The notes beneath the pieces are model-generated. The model did not search any database and was not told the DNA's origin. It saw only the letters and a program-made list of their open reading frames with translations. Of a DNA stretch of 64,000 nucleotides, positions 33,851 through 43,390 are shown piece after piece. Both the position numbers and the translations under genes were made by a program. The stretch covers positions 1 through 64,000 of the forward strand of contig MWTB01000004.1 in NCBI GenBank assembly GCA_002050275.1. Direction: 5' to 3'. Source of the DNA: Anaerolineae bacterium UTCFX1 (lineage in GTDB: Bacteria; Chloroflexota; Anaerolineae; Anaerolineales; Villigracilaceae). Each line of letters opens with the position of its first letter. Within the stretch, counting starts at the first letter, position 1.

Positions 33851-35029
33851 TTAACCGTCTACAAAGCGCATAAAAACTTGATTTCCCAGTAATCTGCCGC
33901 GTTTAGTCAGCCGAAAGACTTCCGAATTATCGGAAGTCTTTTTTTCCAATAAGCCGTCCCGGATCAATTCAACGATTTCTTCTGGATAAATTTCCGCAAC
34001 GTCGCATCCAAACCTTGATCTGAAATCCGATCCTGAAACTCCAACCTCCGTCAATCTGAGATTATTAAGCATATAATCAGACATCTCCTCGCGCGTAGTT
34101 TGCTCGCGCACATTAACGACGGCAGGAGAACGAGGGAATTGATATTCATCGGCTGAAAGGTCAGAAAGGCGTTCAATATAAGTCTTAATTCGCAACACAT
34201 TCGAGTAACGCATCCCGTTGACATAACCATGCGCCCCAGCGCCAAAGGCAAGGTAAGGCTTCGAGCGCCAATACTGTAGGTTATGACGGCATTGCTTCTC
34301 AGGCTTCGCCCAATTCGATATTTCATACTGCTGATAATTCTCTTGCGCCAGAAAATCGCAAGCCCACTCATACATATCGGCGGCAAGATCAGGGTTAGGA
34401 AGCGGGAGCAAGCCTTTGTTTGCCCATCGTCCAAACGGCGTGCCGTGTTCCAAAGTCAGCGCATAAGCAGAGATATGTTCAGGATGTAAATCCACGATTC
34501 GTCTGACGGTCGTCTGCCAAGTGGATAAAGCCTGCTCAGGCAAGCCATAGATAATATCAAGATTAAGATTATCAAATCCCGCTTTACGCGCGTCGCCCAC
34601 CGCTTCAATAACGTCGAGAAAATCATGCTCCCGCTCCAACATGCGCAACTCCTCTGTGTTCGCCGACTGCACGCCGAAACTAATGCGATTAACTCCCGCT
34701 CGACGAAGCGCGTCTAACTTTTCTCGGGAGGTCGTTCCGGGGTTGGCTTCAATGCTGATTTCGGGAGCGGAAGAGAACCTAAAGGCGGCGCGCAGTGTTC
34801 GAAGAATCGAATCGAATTGGGATTCGCTAAGAAGCGAGGGCGTTCCGCCGCCCCAAAAAACAGTATGGACGATCGCATCCGGCGGAGTTCGCTCTCCAAC
34901 GAAATGAATTTCACGCATCAACGCTTGAACGTACGCGGGGATCGAATCTTCCTGATGGGCGTATGTGTTGAAGTCGCAGTAGGCGCAACGATGGGAACAG
35001 AAGGGAATATGCAAGTAGAGGCTGTACAT
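33851..35029 (-). CDS. hemW: radical SAM coproporphyrinogen-oxidase-like protein HemW (haem chaperone)
   Basis: 392 aa. The radical SAM cluster motif CSHRCAYC (CxxxCxxC) follows LYLHIPF at the N-terminus; HTVFWGGGTPSLL and ISIEANPG are typical of the HemN/HemW family. HemW binds haem and delivers it rather than oxidising coproporphyrinogen; the short N-terminus before the cluster favours HemW. ATG at 35029 matches the family start, and TAAAAC seven bases upstream is a weak -10 candidate; the longer frame to 35065 adds 12 residues. The codons near 33914-33945 double as a terminator for the opposite strand. Confidence 0.9.
   Translation of the reverse strand: MYSLYLHIPFCSHRCAYCDFNTYAHQEDSIPAYVQALMREIHFVGERTPPDAIVHTVFWGGGTPSLLSESQFDSILRTLRAAFRFSSAPEISIEANPGTTSREKLDALRRAGVNRISFGVQSANTEELRMLEREHDFLDVIEAVGDARKAGFDNLNLDIIYGLPEQALSTWQTTVRRIVDLHPEHISAYALTLEHGTPFGRWANKGLLPLPNPDLAADMYEWACDFLAQENYQQYEISNWAKPEKQCRHNLQYWRSKPYLAFGAGAHGYVNGMRYSNVLRIKTYIERLSDLSADEYQFPRSPAVVNVREQTTREEMSDYMLNNLRLTEVGVSGSDFRSRFGCDVAEIYPEEIVELIRDGLLEKKTSDNSEVFRLTKRGRLLGNQVFMRFVDG
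33914..33945 (+). terminator. plus-strand terminator embedded in hemW
   Basis: A perfect 12-bp stem (AAAGACTTCCGA 33914-33925, complement 33930-33941, loop ATTA) runs directly into a T-run on the plus strand. It lies 67 bases after the stop of the 32738 lipoprotein gene, within the 3' codons of hemW. Confidence 0.85.
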
Positions 35030-35182
35030 AAAGAATGTTTTACCACAAGAAGAAGTAAAATACATCTATTCAAAACTGGGCGTCTTTGCGCGACCCAAGG
35101 CAACAGCCGTTTTCGCCGCCAGGCTGGTCAAACAAATTAACGATCCTTCAATTTTGACGTTTAACATTCTCGCTTTTATCCT

Positions 35183-35188
35183 ATAATA
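35183..35188 (+). promoter_or_regulatory. -10 box TATAAT upstream of the beta-helix gene
   Basis: TATAAT lies 53 bases before ATG at 35242, giving a leader of about 47 bases that ends in an AAGGA Shine-Dalgarno. Confidence 0.55.
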
Positions 35189-35241
35189 GGACATGGCGAA
35201 CGTAGGACTTCAGCTGCGTTCCGCCTTGCCACAAGGATGCT

Positions 35242-38200
35242 ATGAATGCTCTTCTGCGGATGATACACCCAGCGATTCGACTTGCGCTGTTAGCGGCATT
35301 GCTATTCCTGCCTCTGCCGCGCTCCGCCGGCGCAACAGGATCGGATTTGCTTGCCAACCCCCAAGCGTCATTCTCCTCCATGACGATCACACCGAATATT
35401 GAAACAGCGGGAATCGTCGTCAGTGGATTTAATTTATCGAAAGCCGCTCAATTATTCTACCTGCGCGACGGCGAAACAATCTGGCGCAATGGACATTCTC
35501 TTGCGCGCATTGATGACGGCAGACTAGCCGGAAGCCTGTTTAATCTCGCGCCGTCAACCTCTTATCAAGTTCGAGTTTCGGACGGAGCGGCTGAAATCAG
35601 CGGCTCTTTTATCACCCAATCGGTTGATCTTTCGTTCACGCCGCAAAGCATCCTGTATGTTAACGCAAACGCCATCCCCGGCGGAGACGGTTCGGCGGGC
35701 GCGCCCTATTCCACAATCCAAGAAGCGGTAAATCAAGCCGGGCCGGGCACACAAGTCCTCGTCGCAGATGGAATATATAAGGAAACGATTTCATTCCCCG
35801 CCTCGGGCAGCCCAAACAATTGGATTCAGGTCAAGGCGGCGGGCGCTGGCGCAATTCTAGAAGGTTCAGACACACTGACCGGTAACGTCTGGGCGCGTGT
35901 CGAAGGGAAGAACAATCTCTGGTTTATGCGCTTAGACGACGCGATCCGTTATCTCGCCAGAGACGGTTTGCGTTTCTACCAATATGACGACATGCGCGGA
36001 CTGAACAATATGGCTGGGCACGGCAATGTGACCATTCGCGAAGGCTGGTTCTACGATCAAAGCGCGAAGAGGCTTTACATACGCTCGCAAGACGATCCGA
36101 ACGCACACGTATGGCAGATTCCGCGCTTCAATCAAGCGTTCAACATTACCGCCCGCGACTGGATTTGGATCGAAGGCTTCGAGATACGCTTCTCAGGTCG
36201 GTGCGGCGTCTGCGCTCTTAACGCCTCGCATTTAACGCTCCGTAGAAATCGCATCCACAACGTACATTTGGGGATCTTTATTCAGTGGGACGGCGACGAA
36301 ACGCAAGGCAACGACACGCGCATCGAGTTCAACGAAGTCTACGATCCGCCTGCCGCAAACTGGGATTGGAACGCTCTCAAAGGCGGAGCGATGGAAAGCA
36401 CAGGCATCATCGTGCGCGGGCATATCGGCGCGATCGTGCGCGGCAACGAAGTTCACCATTACTTTAACGGAATCTATACCGGCATATCGGGCGCGGCGGG
36501 CGAGAACCCAGCTATTGCGTTTGACGCAGACATTTACGATAATCGCATTCACCATATCAGCGACGACGCGCTGGAGCCTGAAGGCGCGTGCATTAATCAT
36601 CGCTTCCGCAACAACGCGATAGACACGGCGTTTAGCGGGGTTTCGCTTGCGCCGATCACCTATGGACCGACCTGGGTGATTCGCAACACAGTCGCAAACT
36701 TCACGAACAAAGCAGTGAAATGGAGCGGGAATTCCGACGGCATCGTCTATTTCTATCACAACACAAGTTGGACAAACGCGCCGGACGCTAACGGCATGGA
36801 CCTGATCACTCCGATCAAGAATACCGTCTTACGAAACAATATCTTCCAAATTAATGGAAACGGCTTTTCCTTCATCGCAAGAGCCGCGGGCGCGAGCGCC
36901 AACGACTGGAACTTCGACAATTGGTTTAACTCGCGCACGTCAAGCAACCCGCATTTCAAATGGGAGAAGGTTAACTACAACCGCATCAACGATCTATGCA
37001 AAACAACGGGACTTGAGTGTCGCGGTTCCGATTCGGCGCCGGGACTGGTTGACCCAGCAAACGGCAACTTCGCGTTACTTGCGAACAGTCCTAACGTAGA
37101 TCGAGGCGCTCTTATCCCCGGAATTAACGACTCATTCAGCGGCGCAGCGCCGGATGTAGGCGCGTTCGAACTACAGACTTTCTCTCCACCTACGCAAACG
37201 CCGATCGAATCTCCCACAGCGACGCAAATTCTCGCGACAGATACGCCGACGATTCCGTTGCCGACGCTGACTCCATTTCCATCTGTGACAGAGCCTCCAA
37301 TCGAAATCACGCCAAGCCTGACGCCCTTTCCGCTCGATGCGCCGCCGGCAGTTCTCTCTATCGCACGTCTCGACGCATCTCCTTCCAACGCCGTCATCGT
37401 ACGATTCCGCGTTACATTCTCTGAAGACGTAAGCGGCGTTAATCTCTCCGCATCAAACGCCGACTTTATATTAACCTCTACAGGCATCAGCGGCGCTTCG
37501 ATTGCAGGAATCGGCATGGAAAGCGGCGCAAGTTATATCGTGCAGGTAAATACCGGCGAAGGCAACGGGACGCTCCAACTACATTTGCTCGACAACGATA
37601 ACATTCGCGACTTAATCGGTCAGCCGCTTGGCGGCATGGGCGCTGGCAATGGAAATTTCCTCGGCGGGGAAATTTACGAGATCAGCAAGCCTGCGCCCGC
37701 GACGGTTATCACGCTTTTTAAGTCGGTCGGCGCGAACGACGGTTGGATTCTCGAAGCGCAGAAAAACACCGGATTCGGCGGGACGTACAACGCTTCAGAA
37801 ACTACGTTCCTCGTCGGCGACGATAACCGCGACCGGCAGTACGTCTCCATTTTACAATTTCAGACCGCTTCGCTTCCCGATAACGCAACTATAACCAAAG
37901 CGATCTTAATGATTCGCAGTCAAAGTTATACGAACGTCAACTCCTTCACCGTTCTTGGAAACATTATCGTAGATATCCAGAAGGGTTACTTCGGCTCCTC
38001 CGGCGTATTCGGACTCAACAGCCTCAACCGTGCAGATTTTCAAGCACCGGCGAGCATGAATGCCGCAGGCGCAATCCCTAACAATCCTATCGCCGATTGG
38101 TATTGGACGACGCTAGATTCAGCCGCCCTGCAATATATCAACCTTAACGGCGCAACAGAGTTCCGCCTGCGCTTTCAACGCCCCACGAACGACAACCGCC

Positions 38201-38286
38201 ACAATGACTTCATCCGTTTCTACAGTGGGAACTATAGCTCCAGCGTCTCGCATCCGATCCTGCAAATCGAATATCACGCGCCGTAG
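35242..38286 (+). CDS. secreted right-handed beta-helix protein with C-terminal beta domains
   Basis: 1014 aa with a classical signal peptide (AIRLALLAALLFLPLP, cleavage near SAGA). A fibronectin-like region precedes a parallel beta-helix at about 130-620, starting with the DUF1565-like ILYVNANAIPGGDGSAGAPY and continuing through right-handed helix turns (RRNRIHNVHLGIF, YDNRIHHIS). A Pro/Thr linker (about 655-705) leads to a beta-sandwich and a DNRLRE-like C-terminal domain (VSILQFQTASLPDNATI). Beta-helix proteins of this kind often bind or cleave polysaccharide; no catalytic triad can be assigned, so the activity is unknown. No cell-wall anchor is visible. Confidence 0.8.
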   Translation: MNALLRMIHPAIRLALLAALLFLPLPRSAGATGSDLLANPQASFSSMTITPNIETAGIVVSGFNLSKAAQLFYLRDGETIWRNGHSLARIDDGRLAGSLFNLAPSTSYQVRVSDGAAEISGSFITQSVDLSFTPQSILYVNANAIPGGDGSAGAPYSTIQEAVNQAGPGTQVLVADGIYKETISFPASGSPNNWIQVKAAGAGAILEGSDTLTGNVWARVEGKNNLWFMRLDDAIRYLARDGLRFYQYDDMRGLNNMAGHGNVTIREGWFYDQSAKRLYIRSQDDPNAHVWQIPRFNQAFNITARDWIWIEGFEIRFSGRCGVCALNASHLTLRRNRIHNVHLGIFIQWDGDETQGNDTRIEFNEVYDPPAANWDWNALKGGAMESTGIIVRGHIGAIVRGNEVHHYFNGIYTGISGAAGENPAIAFDADIYDNRIHHISDDALEPEGACINHRFRNNAIDTAFSGVSLAPITYGPTWVIRNTVANFTNKAVKWSGNSDGIVYFYHNTSWTNAPDANGMDLITPIKNTVLRNNIFQINGNGFSFIARAAGASANDWNFDNWFNSRTSSNPHFKWEKVNYNRINDLCKTTGLECRGSDSAPGLVDPANGNFALLANSPNVDRGALIPGINDSFSGAAPDVGAFELQTFSPPTQTPIESPTATQILATDTPTIPLPTLTPFPSVTEPPIEITPSLTPFPLDAPPAVLSIARLDASPSNAVIVRFRVTFSEDVSGVNLSASNADFILTSTGISGASIAGIGMESGASYIVQVNTGEGNGTLQLHLLDNDNIRDLIGQPLGGMGAGNGNFLGGEIYEISKPAPATVITLFKSVGANDGWILEAQKNTGFGGTYNASETTFLVGDDNRDRQYVSILQFQTASLPDNATITKAILMIRSQSYTNVNSFTVLGNIIVDIQKGYFGSSGVFGLNSLNRADFQAPASMNAAGAIPNNPIADWYWTTLDSAALQYINLNGATEFRLRFQRPTNDNRHNDFIRFYSGNYSSSVSHPILQIEYHAP

Positions 38287-38348
38287 TCGCAAGATATTCG
38301 ATTTGAGTTCGATAAGATCATCGCAAGCAAATAGAAATTGAAAATTCT

Positions 38349-41171
38349 TCAGGAAAGAGTCGCATGGACAATCCCGCTCGAACCTATTGCGACGGAAATA
38401 CTTTCAGGGATTTGCTTTCCACTCTCTAAAGCGATCCGCGCCTGTCGCGCCATGTTGCTGAAAAGATGGGTGGCGCGTTGCTTTGCTTCAACTTCCACCT
38501 GCGATAATTTTAGAATGAGAGTTGCAATCTCTTCGTTCGACAATAGCGCGGCGACGAATCGGCTCTCGACCTCTACCATTCCGCTTTCGAGCATTCCCTC
38601 TCTCTCAGAATAAGTCTTCAGCGCGAGTTCCGCGTCCCCCGCGCCGAGTTCCGCAAGCGATAGATGATTCCGCAAGTATGTTTTCAATTGCGGATCAGAC
38701 GAAGCGCCTGGCAAAGACATAGCCTCTTGCAATCGTTCACGGGCAGACTGAAACTCTCCTTGGGCGAGTCGAATCATGCCTACCGTATCGAGATAGGACG
38801 CGCGCCAGCGCATTTCACCCGTCTCCTCAGTTTGTTTGAGCAAACGCTCCATAATCTGCAACGCCTCTCCCGCCCCGCCGCTCGACAGCAACACCTGCGC
38901 GCGTTGATTCTCCGTAGTGGCTTCGCCTTGCAAATCGCCGATCAGTTGTTTAAGACGTTTCGCACGGTCCAGCATTTCCAGCGCCTCGGCAGAACGCGCT
39001 TGTAAATGATAGATCGCTCCCAACGCGTTGAGAATTTTGCCCAATGTGAACACATCGCCAGCGGATTGCGCCGCATCCAGAATCCCTTCATAGGTTTGGC
39101 GCGCTTCATCCAGCTCGCCCTGGTCGAAATGCAAACTGCCGATATTGCCTTTGATGCGAAACGCGGTGCGTAAGTTACCAGCCAGCAGAGCCGCTTCCTC
39201 GGCGTTACGCCAATGCGCGAGCGCGGCGGGGATGTCGCGCCGGATGTGCGAAACGATCCCCAGCGTGTTGTAAGCCATTGTCCGCGCGCCCGCCGTCAAG
39301 CGAACTTCACGATGCGCAAGCGGTTCTACCAGAGCGAGGGCGCGGCTTGCGATCTCTGAAGCCTCATCAAGACGGGTTTGCATCAGCCTCAAGGTACAGC
39401 GAACGGCATAAATTTCGGCGAGCAGGCTGGGATCCGGGGTTAAAGCGAGTCCACCCTCCGCATCGTCACACAGTTGATCGGCTTCGGGAATTTTCCCGCG
39501 TTGTAATAAATAGCGCGCCAGTTTCAACGCGATGGAAACGCTCTCTTTACGAGGCAAATCCATTTCAAGCGCGATGGCAAACGCCTGACGAAAATCCGCT
39601 TCCGCTTCTCCCGCGCGGCGACCGCTCATCAATAATTGTCCACGTTGTGAGAGGAGCTGCGCTTCGTTTTCAGGCGCAAGGTTTTCCGACCCTCGGGCGT
39701 GCTTCAACAGGTCGGCGATCAAATCAACGGCGGCTTCGCCCTGCCCTGTGGAATCCCAGCGTAGGATCGAATTTTGAATTAGATCAATCGTCTCAGCCGC
39801 GTTTGCCGCCTGCGCAAAGTGATACAACGCTTCAATAGAGTGCGGCGTCAGCGCTCGTAAATGACGCGCGACAAGCAGATGGATCTTACGGTGCAATTCT
39901 GGCTTGGCGCGCAAGAACATCTCAAGATGTTCTTGCAACAACGGATGCAACCGCGCTTCGGCTGAATTTTCTATAAAGTGGCGTCGTTGCAACAACGCGA
40001 GAACGTCGCTGAGCATGGGCGTCAACTCCTCCTTGCGCAATCGTTCCGCGAGTTCCACATCCAGCAGATTTATCGGCTGGCGGACAACGGAGACCAGCGA
40101 AAGCAGGTTCAACGCGGAGTCGGGCAGGTCGGCGAGCGCACTCTCCGTTAAATAGGACGCGATCTCGCGCTGCGCGGCAAGTTTTTCCATATAAGTTTTT
40201 GCCTGCGAAGGATTGCGAAGCAGTTCCGCGCCTGCCAGCGTCAACAACATGGGATTGCCCTGTGTGATTTCATACAACGATCGCATGGTTTCGTAAGGCA
40301 GCGTCAAACCCTGGGCGCTCAGGCACGCGCGCGATTCTTCCGCGTTCATACCGGTTAACGCAACGGACACGGCGCCTTCGATGGCGCTTCGCTCGCGCGA
40401 GGCAAGTAAAAACTTGCATCCGCTGTTGCGGATCAATGTTTCAATCGGCGCTAACGAAGGGAAACGCGCTTGAATGTGATGAAATTCGTCAACGCAAATG
40501 AACGGACAAACCTCACGCAGACGCTCAGCAATGAATTGCATCCCCGCTTCGAGGGGCAATGCGCCCGGTTGAATCAACAGCGCCGCGTCATCCGCGCCTT
40601 GCGAAACCAAAAATAATGCCAGCTGGCGGACAAGCGTCTCAACCGGCGAGGGGTCTGACCGGCTGACCGTATGCCAAAACACGGGTCTTTTCGACTCGTA
40701 TACCCGCCTCATGATCGCACCGCAGAGCGTGCTTTTTCCGATACCGGGAAATCCAAACAGCAAAACAGCATGGCTTTCACGGAATGCATCTTGAATGGCA
40801 TCCATCACAGGCTGTCGAATAATCTCCGAGCTTGTTTTTGGCGGGAGCGCCTCTAGCGCGCCCACTTCATCCACCTGAACATCCTCTGCATCGTCCGCTT
40901 TTAACGATAGGAGCGCCAATTCAACAAGTCGCTTTGCCAATTCGGGTTGATCCTCTAACCCCAAGGCAGGGATGAAGCGCGCGCGCACCATTTCGAGGTT
41001 GGGCAAACGATGGTTATGTTCAAGGCGCGAGATTTGCGCTTCGCCATAACCGACCGCGAGACCAAGGTCGCGCTGACCAAGCTCGGCGCGTAATCGGAGA
41101 TATTTCAGAAACGAGCCGAAATCGTTGAAGTCTAACATTAATTGGTCAGGCTTGGTCTGATTTCGTTTCAT
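38349..41171 (-). CDS. XRE-HTH / STAND ATPase / TPR regulator
   Basis: 940-aa signal-transduction ATPase. An XRE-type helix-turn-helix lies at about 18-72 (FLKYLRLRAELGQRDLGLAVGY, SRLEHNHRLPNL). The NTPase has P-loop GFPGIGKST (140-148) and Walker B ICVDEF (225-230), followed by a winged-helix region and tetratricopeptide-type repeats from about 430 to the end. This is the layout of STAND switches, which oligomerise on ligand binding to the TPR part. The HTH points to transcription control. TATAAT six bases before ATG at 41171 fixes the start as leaderless. It is divergent from a surface-protein operon that could be its target. Confidence 0.85.
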   Translation of the reverse strand: MKRNQTKPDQLMLDFNDFGSFLKYLRLRAELGQRDLGLAVGYGEAQISRLEHNHRLPNLEMVRARFIPALGLEDQPELAKRLVELALLSLKADDAEDVQVDEVGALEALPPKTSSEIIRQPVMDAIQDAFRESHAVLLFGFPGIGKSTLCGAIMRRVYESKRPVFWHTVSRSDPSPVETLVRQLALFLVSQGADDAALLIQPGALPLEAGMQFIAERLREVCPFICVDEFHHIQARFPSLAPIETLIRNSGCKFLLASRERSAIEGAVSVALTGMNAEESRACLSAQGLTLPYETMRSLYEITQGNPMLLTLAGAELLRNPSQAKTYMEKLAAQREIASYLTESALADLPDSALNLLSLVSVVRQPINLLDVELAERLRKEELTPMLSDVLALLQRRHFIENSAEARLHPLLQEHLEMFLRAKPELHRKIHLLVARHLRALTPHSIEALYHFAQAANAAETIDLIQNSILRWDSTGQGEAAVDLIADLLKHARGSENLAPENEAQLLSQRGQLLMSGRRAGEAEADFRQAFAIALEMDLPRKESVSIALKLARYLLQRGKIPEADQLCDDAEGGLALTPDPSLLAEIYAVRCTLRLMQTRLDEASEIASRALALVEPLAHREVRLTAGARTMAYNTLGIVSHIRRDIPAALAHWRNAEEAALLAGNLRTAFRIKGNIGSLHFDQGELDEARQTYEGILDAAQSAGDVFTLGKILNALGAIYHLQARSAEALEMLDRAKRLKQLIGDLQGEATTENQRAQVLLSSGGAGEALQIMERLLKQTEETGEMRWRASYLDTVGMIRLAQGEFQSARERLQEAMSLPGASSDPQLKTYLRNHLSLAELGAGDAELALKTYSEREGMLESGMVEVESRFVAALLSNEEIATLILKLSQVEVEAKQRATHLFSNMARQARIALESGKQIPESISVAIGSSGIVHATLS

Positions 41172-41177
41172 GAAGAG

Positions 41178-41183
41178 ATTATA
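41178..41183 (-). promoter_or_regulatory. -10 box TATAAT, leaderless start of the STAND regulator
   Basis: TATAAT (41183 to 41178) ends 6 bases before ATG at 41171. On the other strand TATGCT at 41234-41239 lies 7 bases before an in-frame ATG (41247) of the next gene, a possible second leaderless start. Confidence 0.65.
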
Positions 41184-41372
41184 CAACGCTCAAAACTGGA
41201 AAATAATGTCATGTTTTTTTGTACCGCATTTGCTATGCTACGAAAAATGCACACCCGGCGCGTGTACCGGAAGTTGGCTCATAAAAAGGACGGGAGCGGT
41301 TGGCAGGTTTCGTGGAGCGAAGTCCCTACCGAGCCGTCCGCCACTCGCGCGGATTCGCATCAGGAGAAGCCA

Positions 41373-43376
41373 ATGAAAAAACGATCTGTCGGCTGGGGAT
41401 GTTGTCTGGGAATCTTGCTCGTCCTCTTCCTCGTCATTGGAGGAGGCGGGTTGTTGCTTGCGCGGTCGAGTCCGCCCGCCTTCGAGGAGCCGTTGGATTC
41501 TTCCATCTTTGTTTTCATCACTTCTCCCGCCAGCGGGGATGAAGTGAACGCGGGCGATACTCTACCTGTGACGGCGCAGGCGGTGGCGCCCGACCACATT
41601 ACCGGCATCGAACTCTTCGTGGATGGGAAGCCGTTCGGTTCGGGAAACCCGCCGGATACCGCCGCGTGGACGTGGCAGGCATTTACGCCCGGCATTCACA
41701 CGTTTAGTGCGCGCGCCACCAACGCCAAAGGCGAGACCGGGAATTCACAGACCGTTATCGTCAACGTTTTGGCGGGAAACGGCGCGATACAGGTATTTGC
41801 CGGGGAAAATCAAACCCCGAACGAGATCGGTTCGGGGTACGGCGCGCCGCCCGAAGAAATCCAAAAGGCGAATCCAAATCTTGACCCGAACGCCCCACTG
41901 ATCGATGGGCAACCGGTGAAGATTCCTGTCGGACAGGGCGCGCCTGGCGGAGGGTCCGCGCCGGGAGGCGGGCAAGGCGCCGGGCTGGAGTTTATTCCGG
42001 TCTACATTTCATGGACGTTCACTCCCCTGCAACCCGTTGACGATTCGTATTGCTACACATCCACCGGAAACGGCGTCTGGGAAAAAATGCCGAAGCCGCC
42101 CTTTAGTTTTTTAGACGAGATTAATCCGTACGCGCAATTCGATGTGGTCTTCCCCAAACAAACGGGGGTAATTCAAGCGCAGTGCTGGGGCTGGCTCGCC
42201 GGCGCATTGAAATTCCTCGGGCAGGGAGAATCAAAATTCGACGTTCTCAATCCTTCCGCGGAGGTGACGATCAGCGGCGAGGGATTTGTGTTGAAAGGCT
42301 TGCCAAAACTCCCGCCGATCAAGGAAGATACATTTGTAAGCGGGAACAGCGTGCCTCCGCCATACGCGCTTCGAGAACCTTCCAACGCGGCAGATTGCCT
42401 CGCGCACGGAGACCCGATCGTGGCGGGATTCTTATGTCCCGGGATCATGAACGCCAAGGTGAAGCAAAACATTATTTTGGAATGGGAATGGAAACCCGAA
42501 TCTTGCTGGCCCGGCTTCTGCAAATATGGCGTGACTGAAATTGCCGGGTACGGCGTGTATGAGATAGACTCGGCGACTCAATCGAAAAAATTTCTGGCAG
42601 ACGTTCACCCCTCCGCCATGCGGGTCGCCTTCCTGCCGTTGCCGTGGGGAGCAAAATGCTACGGCGTGGAGGCATACGTGGATTACCCCGGCATGGGCGT
42701 TTCGGAAATGACAACGTATTGTCCCGGGCAACCGCCCACCGCGAAAAAAATAACGATCACGCCAGCGGCGCAATGGCTGACCACCGGCGGAAAATGGGTT
42801 CAAGACGGCGACTGCGACGATTACGGCGGGGCAGATACCTATAAATACGAGAATCAAAACAACGGTTTCGGCAACCAAAGCGGGCAGGTTCTCGTGGGTT
42901 CGTATATCGTGGACGACGACGATTGCTATCGCGAGGGGAATTATGCCGCCGCGATCAAATTCGATATCGGCATAAGCCTGCCGCCGAACGCGGTCGTTCA
43001 AAACGCCGACCTGCGATTCTCAACGGTGTTCATGGACTACGGCGCCACCGGCGTAGCCGCGCCGAAACCCACCTCGTGCATCAGCGCCATAGGCAAAGCA
43101 AAAAAAGATTGGAGCGGGCTGAGCGCGGGCATACATTTTGCAAGCGGTCCCTCATTGACGTCTCCAACGTATAACGCCCCTCTCGCGTCCATTTCCAATT
43201 ACATGAATCAAACAAGCGTGACGCAGGCGGTGGCTGATTGGGTCAAGAATCCATCCAGCGACTTCGGATTCATCCTCACGCCAGCCGCCGCGCCGAATCC
43301 GTCCGATGATGGATCCGGCTCGTGCCTCTCTGGGCTGGGCAACTTCCAACTGGATATTTACTATTTTGCCCCGTAG
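41373..43376 (+). CDS. membrane-anchored surface protein with Ig-like, LysM-like and C-terminal beta domains
   Basis: 667 aa. One N-terminal signal anchor (LGILLVLFLVIGGGGLLL). An Ig-like domain (ITSPASGDEVNAGDTLPVTA to VIVNVL) is followed by a LysM-like segment (EIGSGYGAPPEEIQKANPNL) and a Gly/Pro linker. The middle is uncharacterised; the C-terminal 190 residues resemble the DNRLRE-like domain of the 35242 protein (AAIKFDIGISLPPNAVVQNADL). ATG at 41373 has GGAGA seven bases upstream. An alternative ATG at 41247 would add 42 hydrophilic residues and sits 7 bases after TATGCT; I cannot exclude it. First gene of a three-gene operon. Confidence 0.72.
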   Translation: MKKRSVGWGCCLGILLVLFLVIGGGGLLLARSSPPAFEEPLDSSIFVFITSPASGDEVNAGDTLPVTAQAVAPDHITGIELFVDGKPFGSGNPPDTAAWTWQAFTPGIHTFSARATNAKGETGNSQTVIVNVLAGNGAIQVFAGENQTPNEIGSGYGAPPEEIQKANPNLDPNAPLIDGQPVKIPVGQGAPGGGSAPGGGQGAGLEFIPVYISWTFTPLQPVDDSYCYTSTGNGVWEKMPKPPFSFLDEINPYAQFDVVFPKQTGVIQAQCWGWLAGALKFLGQGESKFDVLNPSAEVTISGEGFVLKGLPKLPPIKEDTFVSGNSVPPPYALREPSNAADCLAHGDPIVAGFLCPGIMNAKVKQNIILEWEWKPESCWPGFCKYGVTEIAGYGVYEIDSATQSKKFLADVHPSAMRVAFLPLPWGAKCYGVEAYVDYPGMGVSEMTTYCPGQPPTAKKITITPAAQWLTTGGKWVQDGDCDDYGGADTYKYENQNNGFGNQSGQVLVGSYIVDDDDCYREGNYAAAIKFDIGISLPPNAVVQNADLRFSTVFMDYGATGVAAPKPTSCISAIGKAKKDWSGLSAGIHFASGPSLTSPTYNAPLASISNYMNQTSVTQAVADWVKNPSSDFGFILTPAAAPNPSDDGSGSCLSGLGNFQLDIYYFAP

Positions 43377-43390
43377 GGCAGGAGAGAACA

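Noticed and set aside
33851..35029. Oxygen-independent coproporphyrinogen III oxidase HemN
   Set aside because: The short N-terminus before CxxxCxxC and overall length fit the haem chaperone HemW better; HemN-specific residues are not seen.
38349..41171. Antiphage STAND (Avs-like) defence gene
   Set aside because: It has an N-terminal HTH and no effector such as a nuclease, protease or TIR domain, and its neighbours are surface proteins.
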